A program made the position numbers and the translations under genes. From Symbiobacterium thermophilum (GTDB taxonomy: Bacteria; Bacillota; Sulfobacillia; DYFQ01): a stretch of 45,022 nucleotides of DNA. Location: positions 1 to 45,022 of the forward strand of contig DYFQ01000013.1 in NCBI GenBank assembly GCA_020725105.1, given 5' to 3'. Below, in pieces: positions 7,891-16,034 of the stretch (its first letter is position 1; each line of letters opens with the position of its first letter). Below the pieces are notes generated by a model that saw only the letters and a program-made list of their open reading frames with translations, was not told the DNA's origin and searched no databases.

Positions 7891-10253
7891 AGCAGGCCCT
7901 CCGCCGGCGGGAGTTGGCCGGCGGGGGCGGTCGCCGCCCGCGTCGGCGTCACGGCCGGGGCCGCCCCGGCCACGGCCAGCAAAGCGTCGAGCACGGCCAC
8001 GGCGCGACCCTTTCCCTCCGGACCCATCAGGGCGGCCGGACCCACGCAGGACGGGCAGCCTCCGGTGCAGCGGCAGCCGGCGATGAGTTCCCTGGCCGCC
8101 CGGAACACCCGGGCGTGCAGTGAAAACACCTTCTCCGCCAGCCCCACCCCGCCTGGATAACGGTCCGCCAGGTAGATCGTGGGCAGGCCGGTGAACGGGG
8201 ACCGGGTCTCGGTGACGGCCAGCAGGTCGCGCCGGTCGCACAGGCAGTGTAGCGGCACCACGTTGACCAGGGCCTGCCCGATGCCCACCAGGGCCGTCTG
8301 CACCGCGTCGGGGTCGAGGCAGGCGGTCTCGGCGGGACCCAGGGCAAACCAGGTGGCGGCGGTGTGCAGTTCCTGTTGGGGCAGGTGAATCGGCCCGGAG
8401 CCGACGTTTTCGTGGGTGTGGAACTTGATCTTCTTGAACAGGGTGGTCTTGGCGGTCACCGCGGCCTCCCCGTGGCCCCTGAACCCCGAGCCCAGCGGCG
8501 CCCGCTGGAACTCGTCGAGCACCCGCAGGGACACGGCCAGGTCGGCGTCGGTGTAGTAGTCGACGCTGACCTGCTTGACCAAGGCCTTCTTGGCTTCCCA
8601 GTCCAGCCGCTCCACCTGGTACTGGCGCCCCTCGTGGAGGTAGATGGCCTCCTCGTGGATGAGCATCGGCGCCGAGAAGCGGTCAACCTCGCCGATGACC
8701 TCGGGTTTCGGTCTGGTGGTGTCCACCACCACGAAGTTCTCGTCGGGCGCCGAGCGGAGCGACACGCCCTCGGCCGGGTAGGCGTCGGCCATCCAGTGCC
8801 AGCGGTCGCCGGAACGGTGGAGCACCCCGTGATCGGCCAGGTAGTCCAGGAGTTCGGCGGGCTCCCGGCGGCCAAAGGCCTCGCCGGTGACAAAGGGCAG
8901 TTCAAAGGCGGCGCACTTCAGGTGGGCCATCAGGATGAGGAGGTTGTCCGGGTTGATCCAGGCGTGCTCGGGGGGCGTGCCGAAGAAGTAGTCGGGGTGG
9001 GTCGCGATGTACTGGTCAAGGGGGCTGGAATCGGCCACCAGCACCGCCAGGGACGACCCGGCCCGCCGCCCGGCGCGGCCCGCCTGCTGCCAGGTGCTGG
9101 CCACGTTGCCCGGGTAGCCCACCATGATGCAGGCTTCCAGTTGCCCGACGTCGATCCCGAGTTCCAGGGCGTTGGTACTGACCACCCCCAGCAGCTGTCC
9201 CTGGCGGAGGCCGCGCTCGATGGCTCGGCGCTCCGACGGCAGGTAACCCCCGCGGTAACCACGGACCCGCTGGTCGAAACCGGGGATGAGCGGCTGGAGC
9301 GCCTCCCTCAGGTAGCTCAGGATGACCTCCACCGCCACCCGGCTCCGGCCAAACACGATGGTCTGCACCCCCTGCCTGAGACAGGCCCGGGCCAGCCGGG
9401 TACCTTCCAGCAGCGAACTCCTGCGGATCTGAAGCTGGCGGTTTATCACCGGCGGGTTGTAAAAGATGAAGTGCTTCTCGGCGGCGGGGGCGCCCGACTC
9501 CGAGACGCACTCCACGGGCGCCTCGATGAGTTGCTCGGCCAGTTCCCGGGGGTTGGCGATGGTGGCCGAGCAGAGGATGACCCGCGGGTCGGAGCCGTAG
9601 AACCGGCAGACGCGGCGCAGGCGCCGGAGGACGTTGGCCACGTGGCTGCCGAAGACGCCCCGGTACTGGTGAACCTCGTCGATCACCAGGTACTGCAGGT
9701 TCTCGAACAACTTGACCCATTTGGTGTGGTGCGGCAGGACGGCCCGGTGGAGCATGTCGGGGTTGGTCACCACCACGTGGCCGGCCTGGCGGATGGCCTT
9801 GCGGGCCGGCCCCGGGGTGTCGCCGTCGTAGGTGCAGGTCTTGATGTCCGCCTCCAGCAGTTCCACCAGGCGGTGGAGTTCCGCCACCTGGTCCTGGGAG
9901 AGGGCCTTGGTCGGAAAGAGGTACAGCGCCCGGGCTTGGGGGCGCTCCAGCAGGGTCTGGAGCACCGGCAGGTTGTAGCACAGGGTCTTGCCCGACGCGG
10001 TGGGGGTCACCACCACCACGTTTTTCCCCCGCCGGACCGCCTCCACGGCCCGGGCCTGGTGGGAGTAGAGGACCTCGATGCCCGCCCGCCGCAGCACAGC
10101 CTCGAGCCGCGGGTCGAGCCAGGCGGGAAAGGGCTCCGTCAGGGCGGGGCGGGGCGGAAGGACTCTCCACGCGGTGACGCACTCGCGGATCTCGGGGGCC
10201 TGAAAGAACCCCTCCAGGACCTGGCGCAGGCCCGACGCCGCACCGGTGGCCAT
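7887..10253 (-). CDS. mrfA: MrfA (YprA) DEXH-box helicase with DUF1998 zinc-binding domain
   Basis: Superfamily 2 ATP-dependent DNA helicase of 788 residues. Walker A is 'TPTASGKT' (83-90), Walker B is 'VIDEVH' (DEVH at 192-195), motif III is 'CSATIANP', and motif VI 'QQAGRAGRR' is visible in the second RecA-like domain. The C-terminal DUF1998 region ends with a four-cysteine cluster in 'CRCTGGCPSC' (Cys727, 729, 733, 736), the MrfA metal site. ATG 10253 is chosen because GGGAGG lies upstream of it; a longer frame to ATG 10322 lacks a ribosome site and adds a Gly/Pro-rich tail unlike the family. The gene is divergent from bshB1 across a 161-base gap. Confidence 0.92.
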   Translation of the reverse strand: MATGAASGLRQVLEGFFQAPEIRECVTAWRVLPPRPALTEPFPAWLDPRLEAVLRRAGIEVLYSHQARAVEAVRRGKNVVVVTPTASGKTLCYNLPVLQTLLERPQARALYLFPTKALSQDQVAELHRLVELLEADIKTCTYDGDTPGPARKAIRQAGHVVVTNPDMLHRAVLPHHTKWVKLFENLQYLVIDEVHQYRGVFGSHVANVLRRLRRVCRFYGSDPRVILCSATIANPRELAEQLIEAPVECVSESGAPAAEKHFIFYNPPVINRQLQIRRSSLLEGTRLARACLRQGVQTIVFGRSRVAVEVILSYLREALQPLIPGFDQRVRGYRGGYLPSERRAIERGLRQGQLLGVVSTNALELGIDVGQLEACIMVGYPGNVASTWQQAGRAGRRAGSSLAVLVADSSPLDQYIATHPDYFFGTPPEHAWINPDNLLILMAHLKCAAFELPFVTGEAFGRREPAELLDYLADHGVLHRSGDRWHWMADAYPAEGVSLRSAPDENFVVVDTTRPKPEVIGEVDRFSAPMLIHEEAIYLHEGRQYQVERLDWEAKKALVKQVSVDYYTDADLAVSLRVLDEFQRAPLGSGFRGHGEAAVTAKTTLFKKIKFHTHENVGSGPIHLPQQELHTAATWFALGPAETACLDPDAVQTALVGIGQALVNVVPLHCLCDRRDLLAVTETRSPFTGLPTIYLADRYPGGVGLAEKVFSLHARVFRAARELIAGCRCTGGCPSCVGPAALMGPEGKGRAVAVLDALLAVAGAAPAVTPTRAATAPAGQLPPAEGLL

Positions 10254-10388
10254 CCGGGGCCATCCTCCCGACTGGCCGGCGGACGGGGAAGCGCCGCCGG
10301 CCCTGCCTGGTTCTGGGGCCATTGTAATGCGAATGGGTGTTTGCGGTCAAGGCCGTGGCAGGACCTGGCAGCCAGCCCGGCCCTCTGC

Positions 10389-10394
10389 TAGAAT
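10389..10394 (+). promoter_or_regulatory. Candidate -10 element (TAGAAT) upstream of bshB1
   Basis: TAGAAT lies 20 bases before the GTG start of bshB1, within the mrfA-bshB1 divergent gap, and is the only A/T-rich hexamer near that start. No good TTGACA-like element sits at the expected 17-18 base spacing, so this is a weak call. Confidence 0.35.
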
Positions 10395-10414
10395 TAGGCG
10401 GAGGGAGGGCGCCG

Positions 10415-11206
10415 GTGACCCCTGACGCGAGCCTGGAACCCCTGGACCTGCTGGCCGTCGGGCCACATCCCGACGACGTCGAGATCGGCATGGGCGCCAC
10501 GGTGGCCGCCCACGCCAGGCAGGGCTACCGGGTGGGCCTGGTGGACCTCTCCCGGGGCGAACGGGCGTCCAACGGGGACCCGGCCCTGCGCCTGGCCGAA
10601 GCCGAGGCCGCCCGGGCCGTCCTGGGGGCGGCCGTCCGGACAAACCTGGGCCTGGCCGACGGAGCCCTGGGCCCCACCGGGCCGAACCTGCGGGCCCTGG
10701 TGGAGGCCATCCGGCGCTTCAGGCCGGCCATCCTGTTCGCCCCGTACTGGGAAGACCGGCACCCCGACCACGTGGACGCCTCCCACCTGGTCACCCGGGC
10801 CTGGCACGCGGCGGGGCTGGTCCGCTTCGACGCCGCCGGGGCACCCTTCCGGCCGGGGTGGCTAGTGTACTACTTCATCCACACTCTGGGACCCGCGTCG
10901 CTGGTGGTGGACGTGTCGGAGACCTACGCCGCCAAGCGCCAGGCGCTGCTGGCCCATGCTTCCCAGTTCACCCTGGCCGCCCCCGGCACCGTGCCCACCC
11001 CCTTGAACCAGGGCGGCTACCTCGCGGCCCTGGAAGCCCGCGACCGCTACCTGGGCTCGCTCATCGGGGCGGCCTACGGGGAGGCCTTCACCCTCCGGGG
11101 CCCGGTTCCCCTGGCGGATTTTGGCCAGCTGCCGGGGCGCGGGGCGGGTGGTTCCCCGCCCGCCGCGGGGGAAGGCGGAGGCGAGGGACGGACATGGGCC
11201 GGCTGA
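10415..11206 (+). CDS. bshB1: Bacillithiol biosynthesis deacetylase BshB1 (PIG-L/LmbE family)
   Basis: Zinc-dependent N-deacetylase of 263 residues that converts GlcNAc-malate to GlcN-malate, step 2 of bacillithiol synthesis. The zinc motif is 'GPHPDD' (His18, Asp20, Asp21) with the later 'RHPDHVDASH' histidines. The last ~25 residues are a Gly/Pro-rich tail overlapping bshA. GTG 10415 follows GGAGGGAGGG at the right spacing. It overlaps bshA by 13 bases, and this pairing separates it from other PIG-L deacetylases such as mycothiol MshB or generic LmbE proteins. BshC, the last enzyme, is not in the window. Confidence 0.9.
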   Translation: MTPDASLEPLDLLAVGPHPDDVEIGMGATVAAHARQGYRVGLVDLSRGERASNGDPALRLAEAEAARAVLGAAVRTNLGLADGALGPTGPNLRALVEAIRRFRPAILFAPYWEDRHPDHVDASHLVTRAWHAAGLVRFDAAGAPFRPGWLVYYFIHTLGPASLVVDVSETYAAKRQALLAHASQFTLAAPGTVPTPLNQGGYLAALEARDRYLGSLIGAAYGEAFTLRGPVPLADFGQLPGRGAGGSPPAAGEGGGEGRTWAG

Positions 11207-12324
11207 AGATCGGCATCACCTGCTACCCGACATACGGAGGCAGTGGCGTGGTCGGGACCGAACTCGGCAAGCACCTGGCCGCCCGCGGCCACCAGGTGCA
11301 CTTCATCACCTACGACGTCCCCTTCCGGCTGGCGGGATACCGGGAGAACATCTTCTTTCACGAGGTGGAGGTGCCCACCTACCCGCTGTTTCTCTATCCC
11401 CCGTATCTCCTGGCGCTTGCCAACAAGCTGGCCGAGGTGGCCCGGTACGAGGGGCTGGACGTGCTCCACGCCCATTACGCCATCCCCCACGCCGCCAGCG
11501 CGTACCTGGCCCGGGAGATGCTGGGCGGCGGCCGGCCCCGGGTGCTGACCACGCTTCACGGTACCGACATCACCCTGGTGGGAAGCCAGCCGTCCTTCGC
11601 CGACATCGTCGCCTTCTCGATCAACCGCTCGGACGGCGTGACCGCCGTGTCCGAAGCCCTCAGGCGGCAGACCCTGGAGACCTTCGCCGTCGAGAAGGAC
11701 ATCCACGTCATCTACAACTTCGTCGACCCGGACGAGTTCCGCCGCCGGCCGGACCAGGCGCTTTTGAACAGGTTCGCGCCGGGGGGCGAGCGGGTGCTGA
11801 TCCACGTCTCCAACTTCCGGCCCACCAAGCGGGTGGACCGGGTGGTGGAGATCTTCGCCCGGGTCGCCCGCCGGGTGCCGGCCGTGCTCCTGATGGTGGG
11901 CGACGGGCCCGACCTCGGGCTGGCCCGGCGGCTCGGCCACGAGCACGGGCTCGCCGAGCGCCTGTTCTTCCTGGGCAAGCAGGACCAGGTGGTGCCGCTG
12001 TTGTCCATCGCCGACGTCTTGCTCTTGCCGTCGGCCCACGAGAGCTTCGGCCTGGTGGCCCTGGAGGCCATGGCCTGCGAGGTCCCGGTGGTGGCCTCGC
12101 GGCTGGGCGGCTTGCCGGAACTCGTCGCCGACGGCCAGTGCGGCTACCTGGTTCCCCAGGACGACCTGGAGGCCATGGCCGAACGAGCGGTGGCGCTGCT
12201 CCAGGACGCCGACCTGCGCCGCTCGATGGGCCGGGCCGGCCGGCAGCGGGCGGTGGAACACTTCAACGCGGAACGGGTGGTGGCCCAGTACGAGGACCTC
12301 TACCGGAGCCTCGTTGACGCCTAG
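11194..12324 (+). CDS. bshA: N-acetyl-alpha-D-glucosaminyl L-malate synthase BshA
   Basis: GT4-family glycosyltransferase of 376 residues that joins UDP-GlcNAc and L-malate, the first step of bacillithiol synthesis. The N-terminal 'KIGITCYPTYGGSGVVGTELGKHLAARGH' region carries the glycine-rich donor loop typical of BshA. 'LHGTDITLVG' and 'HVSNFRPTKRVDRV' follow, and the GT4 signature 'PSAHESFGLVALEAMACEVPVVAS' contains the two family glutamates. ATG 11194 lies inside the end of bshB1, so translation is probably coupled. The product works in the cytoplasm and should maintain the low-molecular-weight thiol pool. Confidence 0.93.
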   Translation: MGRLKIGITCYPTYGGSGVVGTELGKHLAARGHQVHFITYDVPFRLAGYRENIFFHEVEVPTYPLFLYPPYLLALANKLAEVARYEGLDVLHAHYAIPHAASAYLAREMLGGGRPRVLTTLHGTDITLVGSQPSFADIVAFSINRSDGVTAVSEALRRQTLETFAVEKDIHVIYNFVDPDEFRRRPDQALLNRFAPGGERVLIHVSNFRPTKRVDRVVEIFARVARRVPAVLLMVGDGPDLGLARRLGHEHGLAERLFFLGKQDQVVPLLSIADVLLLPSAHESFGLVALEAMACEVPVVASRLGGLPELVADGQCGYLVPQDDLEAMAERAVALLQDADLRRSMGRAGRQRAVEHFNAERVVAQYEDLYRSLVDA

Positions 12325-13771
12325 CCCGCACTCCGAGGCCGGCAACAGCGCGTCGGCCGGGGCTCGCGCCGGCCTCCGGGTTGGCCTGGTGTCGCTGGGG
12401 TGTCCCAAGAACCAGGTGGATTCCGAGGTCATGCTCGGTCTCCTGGCCGCCGACGGCTTCACCCTTACCAGCGACGCCGCCTCCGCGGAAGTGCTGGTCG
12501 TGAACACCTGTGCCTTCATCGACCCGGCCAAGCAGGAGTCGGTCAACACCATCCTGGAACTGGCCCGCTACAAGGAGGCGGGCCGGCTGAAGGCCCTGGT
12601 GGTCACCGGCTGCCTGGCGCAGCGCTACGCCGACGAACTGGCCCGGGAACTGCCCGAGGTCGACGCCCTGGTGGGCACCGGCGAGTTCCACCGCATCGCC
12701 CCGGTGGTCCGCCAGGCCCTGGCCTGCCGGCGGGTGGTCGCCGTCTCGAACCCCGTCTTCCTCTACGACGAGACGCTGCCCCGGGTGCTGGCCACCCCGC
12801 GCCACACCGCCTACGTGAAGATAGGGGAGGGTTGCAACCACCGCTGCGCCTTCTGCGTCATCCCGGCCATCCGGGGTGCCCACCGCAGCCGCGCCGTGAA
12901 ATCGGTGGTCGCCGAGGCCGAGCAGCTTGCGGCGGCTGGCGTACGCGAGGTTGTCCTGGTGTCCCAGGACACCTCCCACTACGGCGTGGACCTGCACGGC
13001 CGTCCGTCGCTGCCGGAACTTCTGCGGGCGGTCGCCCGGGTCGACGGGCTTGACTGGGTCCGGGTCCACTACCTCTACCCGTCTGAACTGGGCGACGACT
13101 TGCTGGAAGTCTTCGCCGCCGAACCCAAGGTCTGCCGGTACCTGGACGTGCCGCTGCAGCACGTGGCGCCTGGGGTGCTCCGGCGGATGCGCCGGCCGGT
13201 GAGAGCAAACGGCCTGGAGCTGGTCAGCCGCCTTCGCCGGGCCGTGCCCGGCGCGGTGCTGCGCACCTCGTTCATCGTCGGCTTCCCCGGCGAGACCGAG
13301 GCCGACTTCCGGGCGCTCCTGGACTTCCTGGCCGAGGCGCGGTTCGACCGGGTGGGCATCTTCGCCTACTCGGCGGAAGAAGGGACGCCGGCCGCGGGGT
13401 GGCCCGACCAGGTCCCCGACGAGGTCAAGGCCGAGCGGGTGGAACAGGCCATGGCGCTGCAGCGGGACATCGCCCGCCGGCTTTCGGCGGCGCGCGTCGG
13501 CCAGACCCTGCCGGTGCTGGTGGAGGGAAAGGCGTCGGTCCCGGCCGCAGACTGGCCCCGCCTGAAGGCCGGGCTGGCCGGGAACGGCGCCTACCCGGCG
13601 CCCGAGTACAGACCGCTTCTGTGGGGGCGCACCGAGTTCGACGCGCCGGAGATCGACGGCCGGGTGTACCTTTTCGACCGCGGTATCGAGCCCGCCGGCG
13701 CCGGCTCGCTCGTCCGGGCGCGGGTGGTGGACGCCCTGGACTACGACCTGGTCGCCGTCACCGAGAACTAG
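12314..13771 (+). CDS. rimO: Ribosomal protein S12 methylthiotransferase RimO
   Basis: Radical-SAM methylthiotransferase of 485 residues that modifies the conserved Asp of ribosomal protein S12. The N-terminal UPF0004 domain holds three cluster cysteines ('LGCPKNQVDSE', 'NTCAFID', 'TGCLAQRY'). The radical-SAM motif is 'CNHRCAFC', and a C-terminal TRAM domain follows. 'GCPKNQVDSE' and 'GAHRSR' separate it from MiaB. TTG 12314 overlaps the end of bshA by 11 bases and adds an unconserved Ser/Ala-rich leader of about 20 residues; a later start cannot be excluded. It is the last gene of the bsh operon-like group. Confidence 0.92.
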   Translation: MTPSPHSEAGNSASAGARAGLRVGLVSLGCPKNQVDSEVMLGLLAADGFTLTSDAASAEVLVVNTCAFIDPAKQESVNTILELARYKEAGRLKALVVTGCLAQRYADELARELPEVDALVGTGEFHRIAPVVRQALACRRVVAVSNPVFLYDETLPRVLATPRHTAYVKIGEGCNHRCAFCVIPAIRGAHRSRAVKSVVAEAEQLAAAGVREVVLVSQDTSHYGVDLHGRPSLPELLRAVARVDGLDWVRVHYLYPSELGDDLLEVFAAEPKVCRYLDVPLQHVAPGVLRRMRRPVRANGLELVSRLRRAVPGAVLRTSFIVGFPGETEADFRALLDFLAEARFDRVGIFAYSAEEGTPAAGWPDQVPDEVKAERVEQAMALQRDIARRLSAARVGQTLPVLVEGKASVPAADWPRLKAGLAGNGAYPAPEYRPLLWGRTEFDAPEIDGRVYLFDRGIEPAGAGSLVRARVVDALDYDLVAVTEN

Positions 13772-13821
13772 TTGCAAAGTTCTGCCATCTGTCCGACCGG
13801 CCCCTCCGCTGTTGAAAGCCC

Positions 13822-13830
13822 TGCTATAAT
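13822..13830 (+). promoter_or_regulatory. Extended -10 promoter element (TGCTATAAT)
   Basis: A perfect TATAAT preceded by TG and one base lies in the 128-base gap after rimO, about 70 bases before the next start codon. Extended -10 promoters need little from the -35 region, and no TTGACA is visible at the normal distance (TTGAAA at 13812 is too close). It most likely drives the unknown membrane protein and the FtsH-like gene. Confidence 0.55.
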
Positions 13831-13899
13831 TAAGGCGCGCCGTTGGTGATTATGTAAACACTGCCACGCCGGCAGGGCGCGAGGCTGGAGGGTCTTTCC

Positions 13900-14469
13900 A
13901 TGCACTGGCGGGGATTCCGGCTGACGGTATTCGGAGCGAGCTTTCTGGTGGCGGCCACGGTCATCACGGGCGCCCACTTCGCGTGGCGGACCGGCGCCGT
14001 GCAGCGACCACTGGAGAGCGCCCTGCTTCAGGTACCCGGCGTGGAATCGGTGGAGGTCCGCGGCAAGCGAGGCACCCAGATCATCACCGTCACCCTCGGC
14101 CCCGTGCCCGACCTGGCCGCCACGTACCAGAGCGTCGTGGCCACCATCGAGGACAGTCTGCCCCGTGACGACTACCGCCTGGAAGTCCTCGACCGGCGAG
14201 ACCCCGTTCTCGACGAGATCTATCACCGCCTTCACTTCAGCCTGATGGAAGCCGCCCAGCGGGGCACCTTCTCGGCGATGGCCGACACGGTGGCCCGGGA
14301 GACGGACCGGGCCGGGCTCGACCTCGCCCGGGTGAGCGTGGACCATCACCGGATCTACCTCCAGTTGCACCTGGGAGAAGCGTACCGCTACGACGTGGTG
14401 CCCCGGCTCAACACCGATGCCGGCGCGCAGGGCGGCTGGTTCTCCCGGACCCGGGGGGGCGGGCCGTGA
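13900..14469 (+). CDS. Unknown membrane-anchored protein coupled to an FtsH-like protease
   Basis: A 189-residue protein not recognised as a named family. ATG 13900 follows GGAGGGTCTTTCC. A basic N-terminus leads into one transmembrane segment (~residues 8-25, 'LTVFGASFLVAATVITGA'). The rest is a soluble alpha/beta domain with Asp/Arg-rich helices and no cysteines or obvious catalytic motif. The stop overlaps the start of the FtsH-like gene as GTGA, so translation is coupled. I infer that it works with that protease, as an adaptor, inhibitor or substrate-delivery subunit at the membrane, but the sequence alone does not show which. Confidence 0.7.
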   Translation: MHWRGFRLTVFGASFLVAATVITGAHFAWRTGAVQRPLESALLQVPGVESVEVRGKRGTQIITVTLGPVPDLAATYQSVVATIEDSLPRDDYRLEVLDRRDPVLDEIYHRLHFSLMEAAQRGTFSAMADTVARETDRAGLDLARVSVDHHRIYLQLHLGEAYRYDVVPRLNTDAGAQGGWFSRTRGGGP

Positions 14470-16034
14470 TCCGGGAAGTCGCGGCCGGCGTGGCCGTGGC
14501 CGTGGTGGGGTACCTGCTCTGGCAGGGTTACAACGTTCTGCCCGTCCTCTTCCTGGTAGCACTCCTTTTCATCCTGGCCAGAACGCCCGGCTTCGGGGCC
14601 TTTGGCCGGCGCTTTGCCCCCTTCAACGCGGCGCGGCACGGCGGCCAGATCAGTTTCGACCAGGTGGGCGGCCAACAGACGGCCAAGCAGGAACTCATCG
14701 AGGCCCTGGACTTCCTGGTAGAAGACGACCGCGCCGGGGCGCTGGGCATCCGGCCGCTCAAGGGGATTCTGCTGGCCGGGCCGCCGGGAACCGGCAAGAC
14801 GCTGTTGGCCAAAGCCGCCGCCACTTATACCCGGTCGTCGTTTGTGGCCGCGGCCGGCTCGGAGTTCATCGAAGTCTACGCCGGCGTGGGGGCCCAGCGG
14901 ATCCGCCAGTTGTTCCAGCAGGCCCGGGAACTGGCCCGGCGGTCGCCCGGCAAGAGCGCCATCGTCTTCGTGGACGAGCTTGAGGTGGTCGGCGGCCGGC
15001 GTGGCGCCCACGCCAGCCACCTGGAGTACGACCAGACCCTGAACCAGTTCCTGGTGGAACTGGACGGCCTGGAGACGGGCGGCGAGACCCGGATCCTGGT
15101 CATCGGCGCCACCAACCGCCCGGACCTGCTCGACCCGGCGCTCCTGCGCCCGGGCAGGTTCGACCGGGTGGTCCGGGTGGAGTTGCCCGACCGGGCGGGC
15201 CGACTGGAAATCCTCCGGCTGCACAGCCGGGAGAAACCGCTGGCGCCCGACGTGGATCTGGAGCGCCTGGCCGGGGAAACCTTCGGGTTTTCCGGCGCCC
15301 ACCTGGAAAGCCTGTGCAACGAGGCGGCCATCCTGGCCTTCCGCCAGCGCCGCCAGGCGCTCACCGCCCAGGACTTCGCGGAAGCCCTGGACAAGGTCAT
15401 CCTGGGCGAGCGGCTGGAGCGGAAACCCGCTGCCGACGAGTTGCGCCGCATCGCCATCCACGAGGCGGCCCACGCGGTCATCAGCGAACTGGAGCAGCCC
15501 GGCTCGGTCTCCACCGTGACCATCACCTCCCGGGGCGCGGCCCTGGGGTACGTGCGGAACAACCCCCGCGACGACCGTTACCTCTGGACCAAGCACCAGC
15601 TGGAGTCGGAGATCCGGATCCTCCTGGCCGGCTTCGTGGCCGAGGAGACCTTCCTGGGCACCGGGTCCACCGGCGCCGCCAGCGACTTCGAGCGGGCCAA
15701 CCGGCTCGCCCGCACCATGGTGGAAGCGGGCATGTCGCCCCTGGGTGTGGTCGATCCCGCGTCGCTCCCGCCGGCCCGGCTCCACCGGGCGCTCCGCGAG
15801 ATCCTCGGCCGGGAGAAGGAAGCCGTCCGCGCCCGGCTGAGCCAGGCGGCTCCGGCCCTGGAGGCCATTTCTGCTCGCCTGGTGGAGGACGAGCGGATCA
15901 GCGGCGAGGACGTGCGGTCGCTGTTGCGCCAGGGCGCCGCCGAAACCCCGACGGCGCGGACACCCGCCTGGGCAGGGGGCGCCCGGTTGCCGGCGAACCC
16001 TCAGGGGAAGGCTGGCGAGGGGTGGCCCGGTTGA
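14466..16034 (+). CDS. Short FtsH-like AAA+ zinc metalloprotease (M41 family)
   Basis: Membrane-anchored ATP-dependent protease of 522 residues. Two closely spaced N-terminal transmembrane segments (~5-20 and ~24-40) leave only a few residues outside, unlike canonical FtsH with its ~70-residue external domain. The AAA+ module has Walker A 'GPPGTGKT' (105-112), Walker B 'IVFVDE' (166-171), and a second-region-of-homology 'TNRPDLLDPALLRPGRFDR'. The pore loop reads 'YAG' (138-140) rather than FVG. The M41 domain has HEAAH (332-336) and the third zinc ligand Asp407 in 'SDFERAN', so proteolysis looks intact. GTG 14466 overlaps the upstream stop. It is probably a paralogue, not the housekeeping FtsH. 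Confidence 0.82.
   Translation: MIREVAAGVAVAVVGYLLWQGYNVLPVLFLVALLFILARTPGFGAFGRRFAPFNAARHGGQISFDQVGGQQTAKQELIEALDFLVEDDRAGALGIRPLKGILLAGPPGTGKTLLAKAAATYTRSSFVAAAGSEFIEVYAGVGAQRIRQLFQQARELARRSPGKSAIVFVDELEVVGGRRGAHASHLEYDQTLNQFLVELDGLETGGETRILVIGATNRPDLLDPALLRPGRFDRVVRVELPDRAGRLEILRLHSREKPLAPDVDLERLAGETFGFSGAHLESLCNEAAILAFRQRRQALTAQDFAEALDKVILGERLERKPAADELRRIAIHEAAHAVISELEQPGSVSTVTITSRGAALGYVRNNPRDDRYLWTKHQLESEIRILLAGFVAEETFLGTGSTGAASDFERANRLARTMVEAGMSPLGVVDPASLPPARLHRALREILGREKEAVRARLSQAAPALEAISARLVEDERISGEDVRSLLRQGAAETPTARTPAWAGGARLPANPQGKAGEGWPG

Noticed and set aside
9016-10500. Long alternative frame opposite and within mrfA
   Set aside because: Shadow of the helicase gene: Pro/Gly/Arg-rich, no domain, no ribosome site.
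13812-13830. TTGAAA as -35 box for the TATAAT at 13825
   Set aside because: The spacer would be only seven bases; an extended -10 promoter explains the site better.
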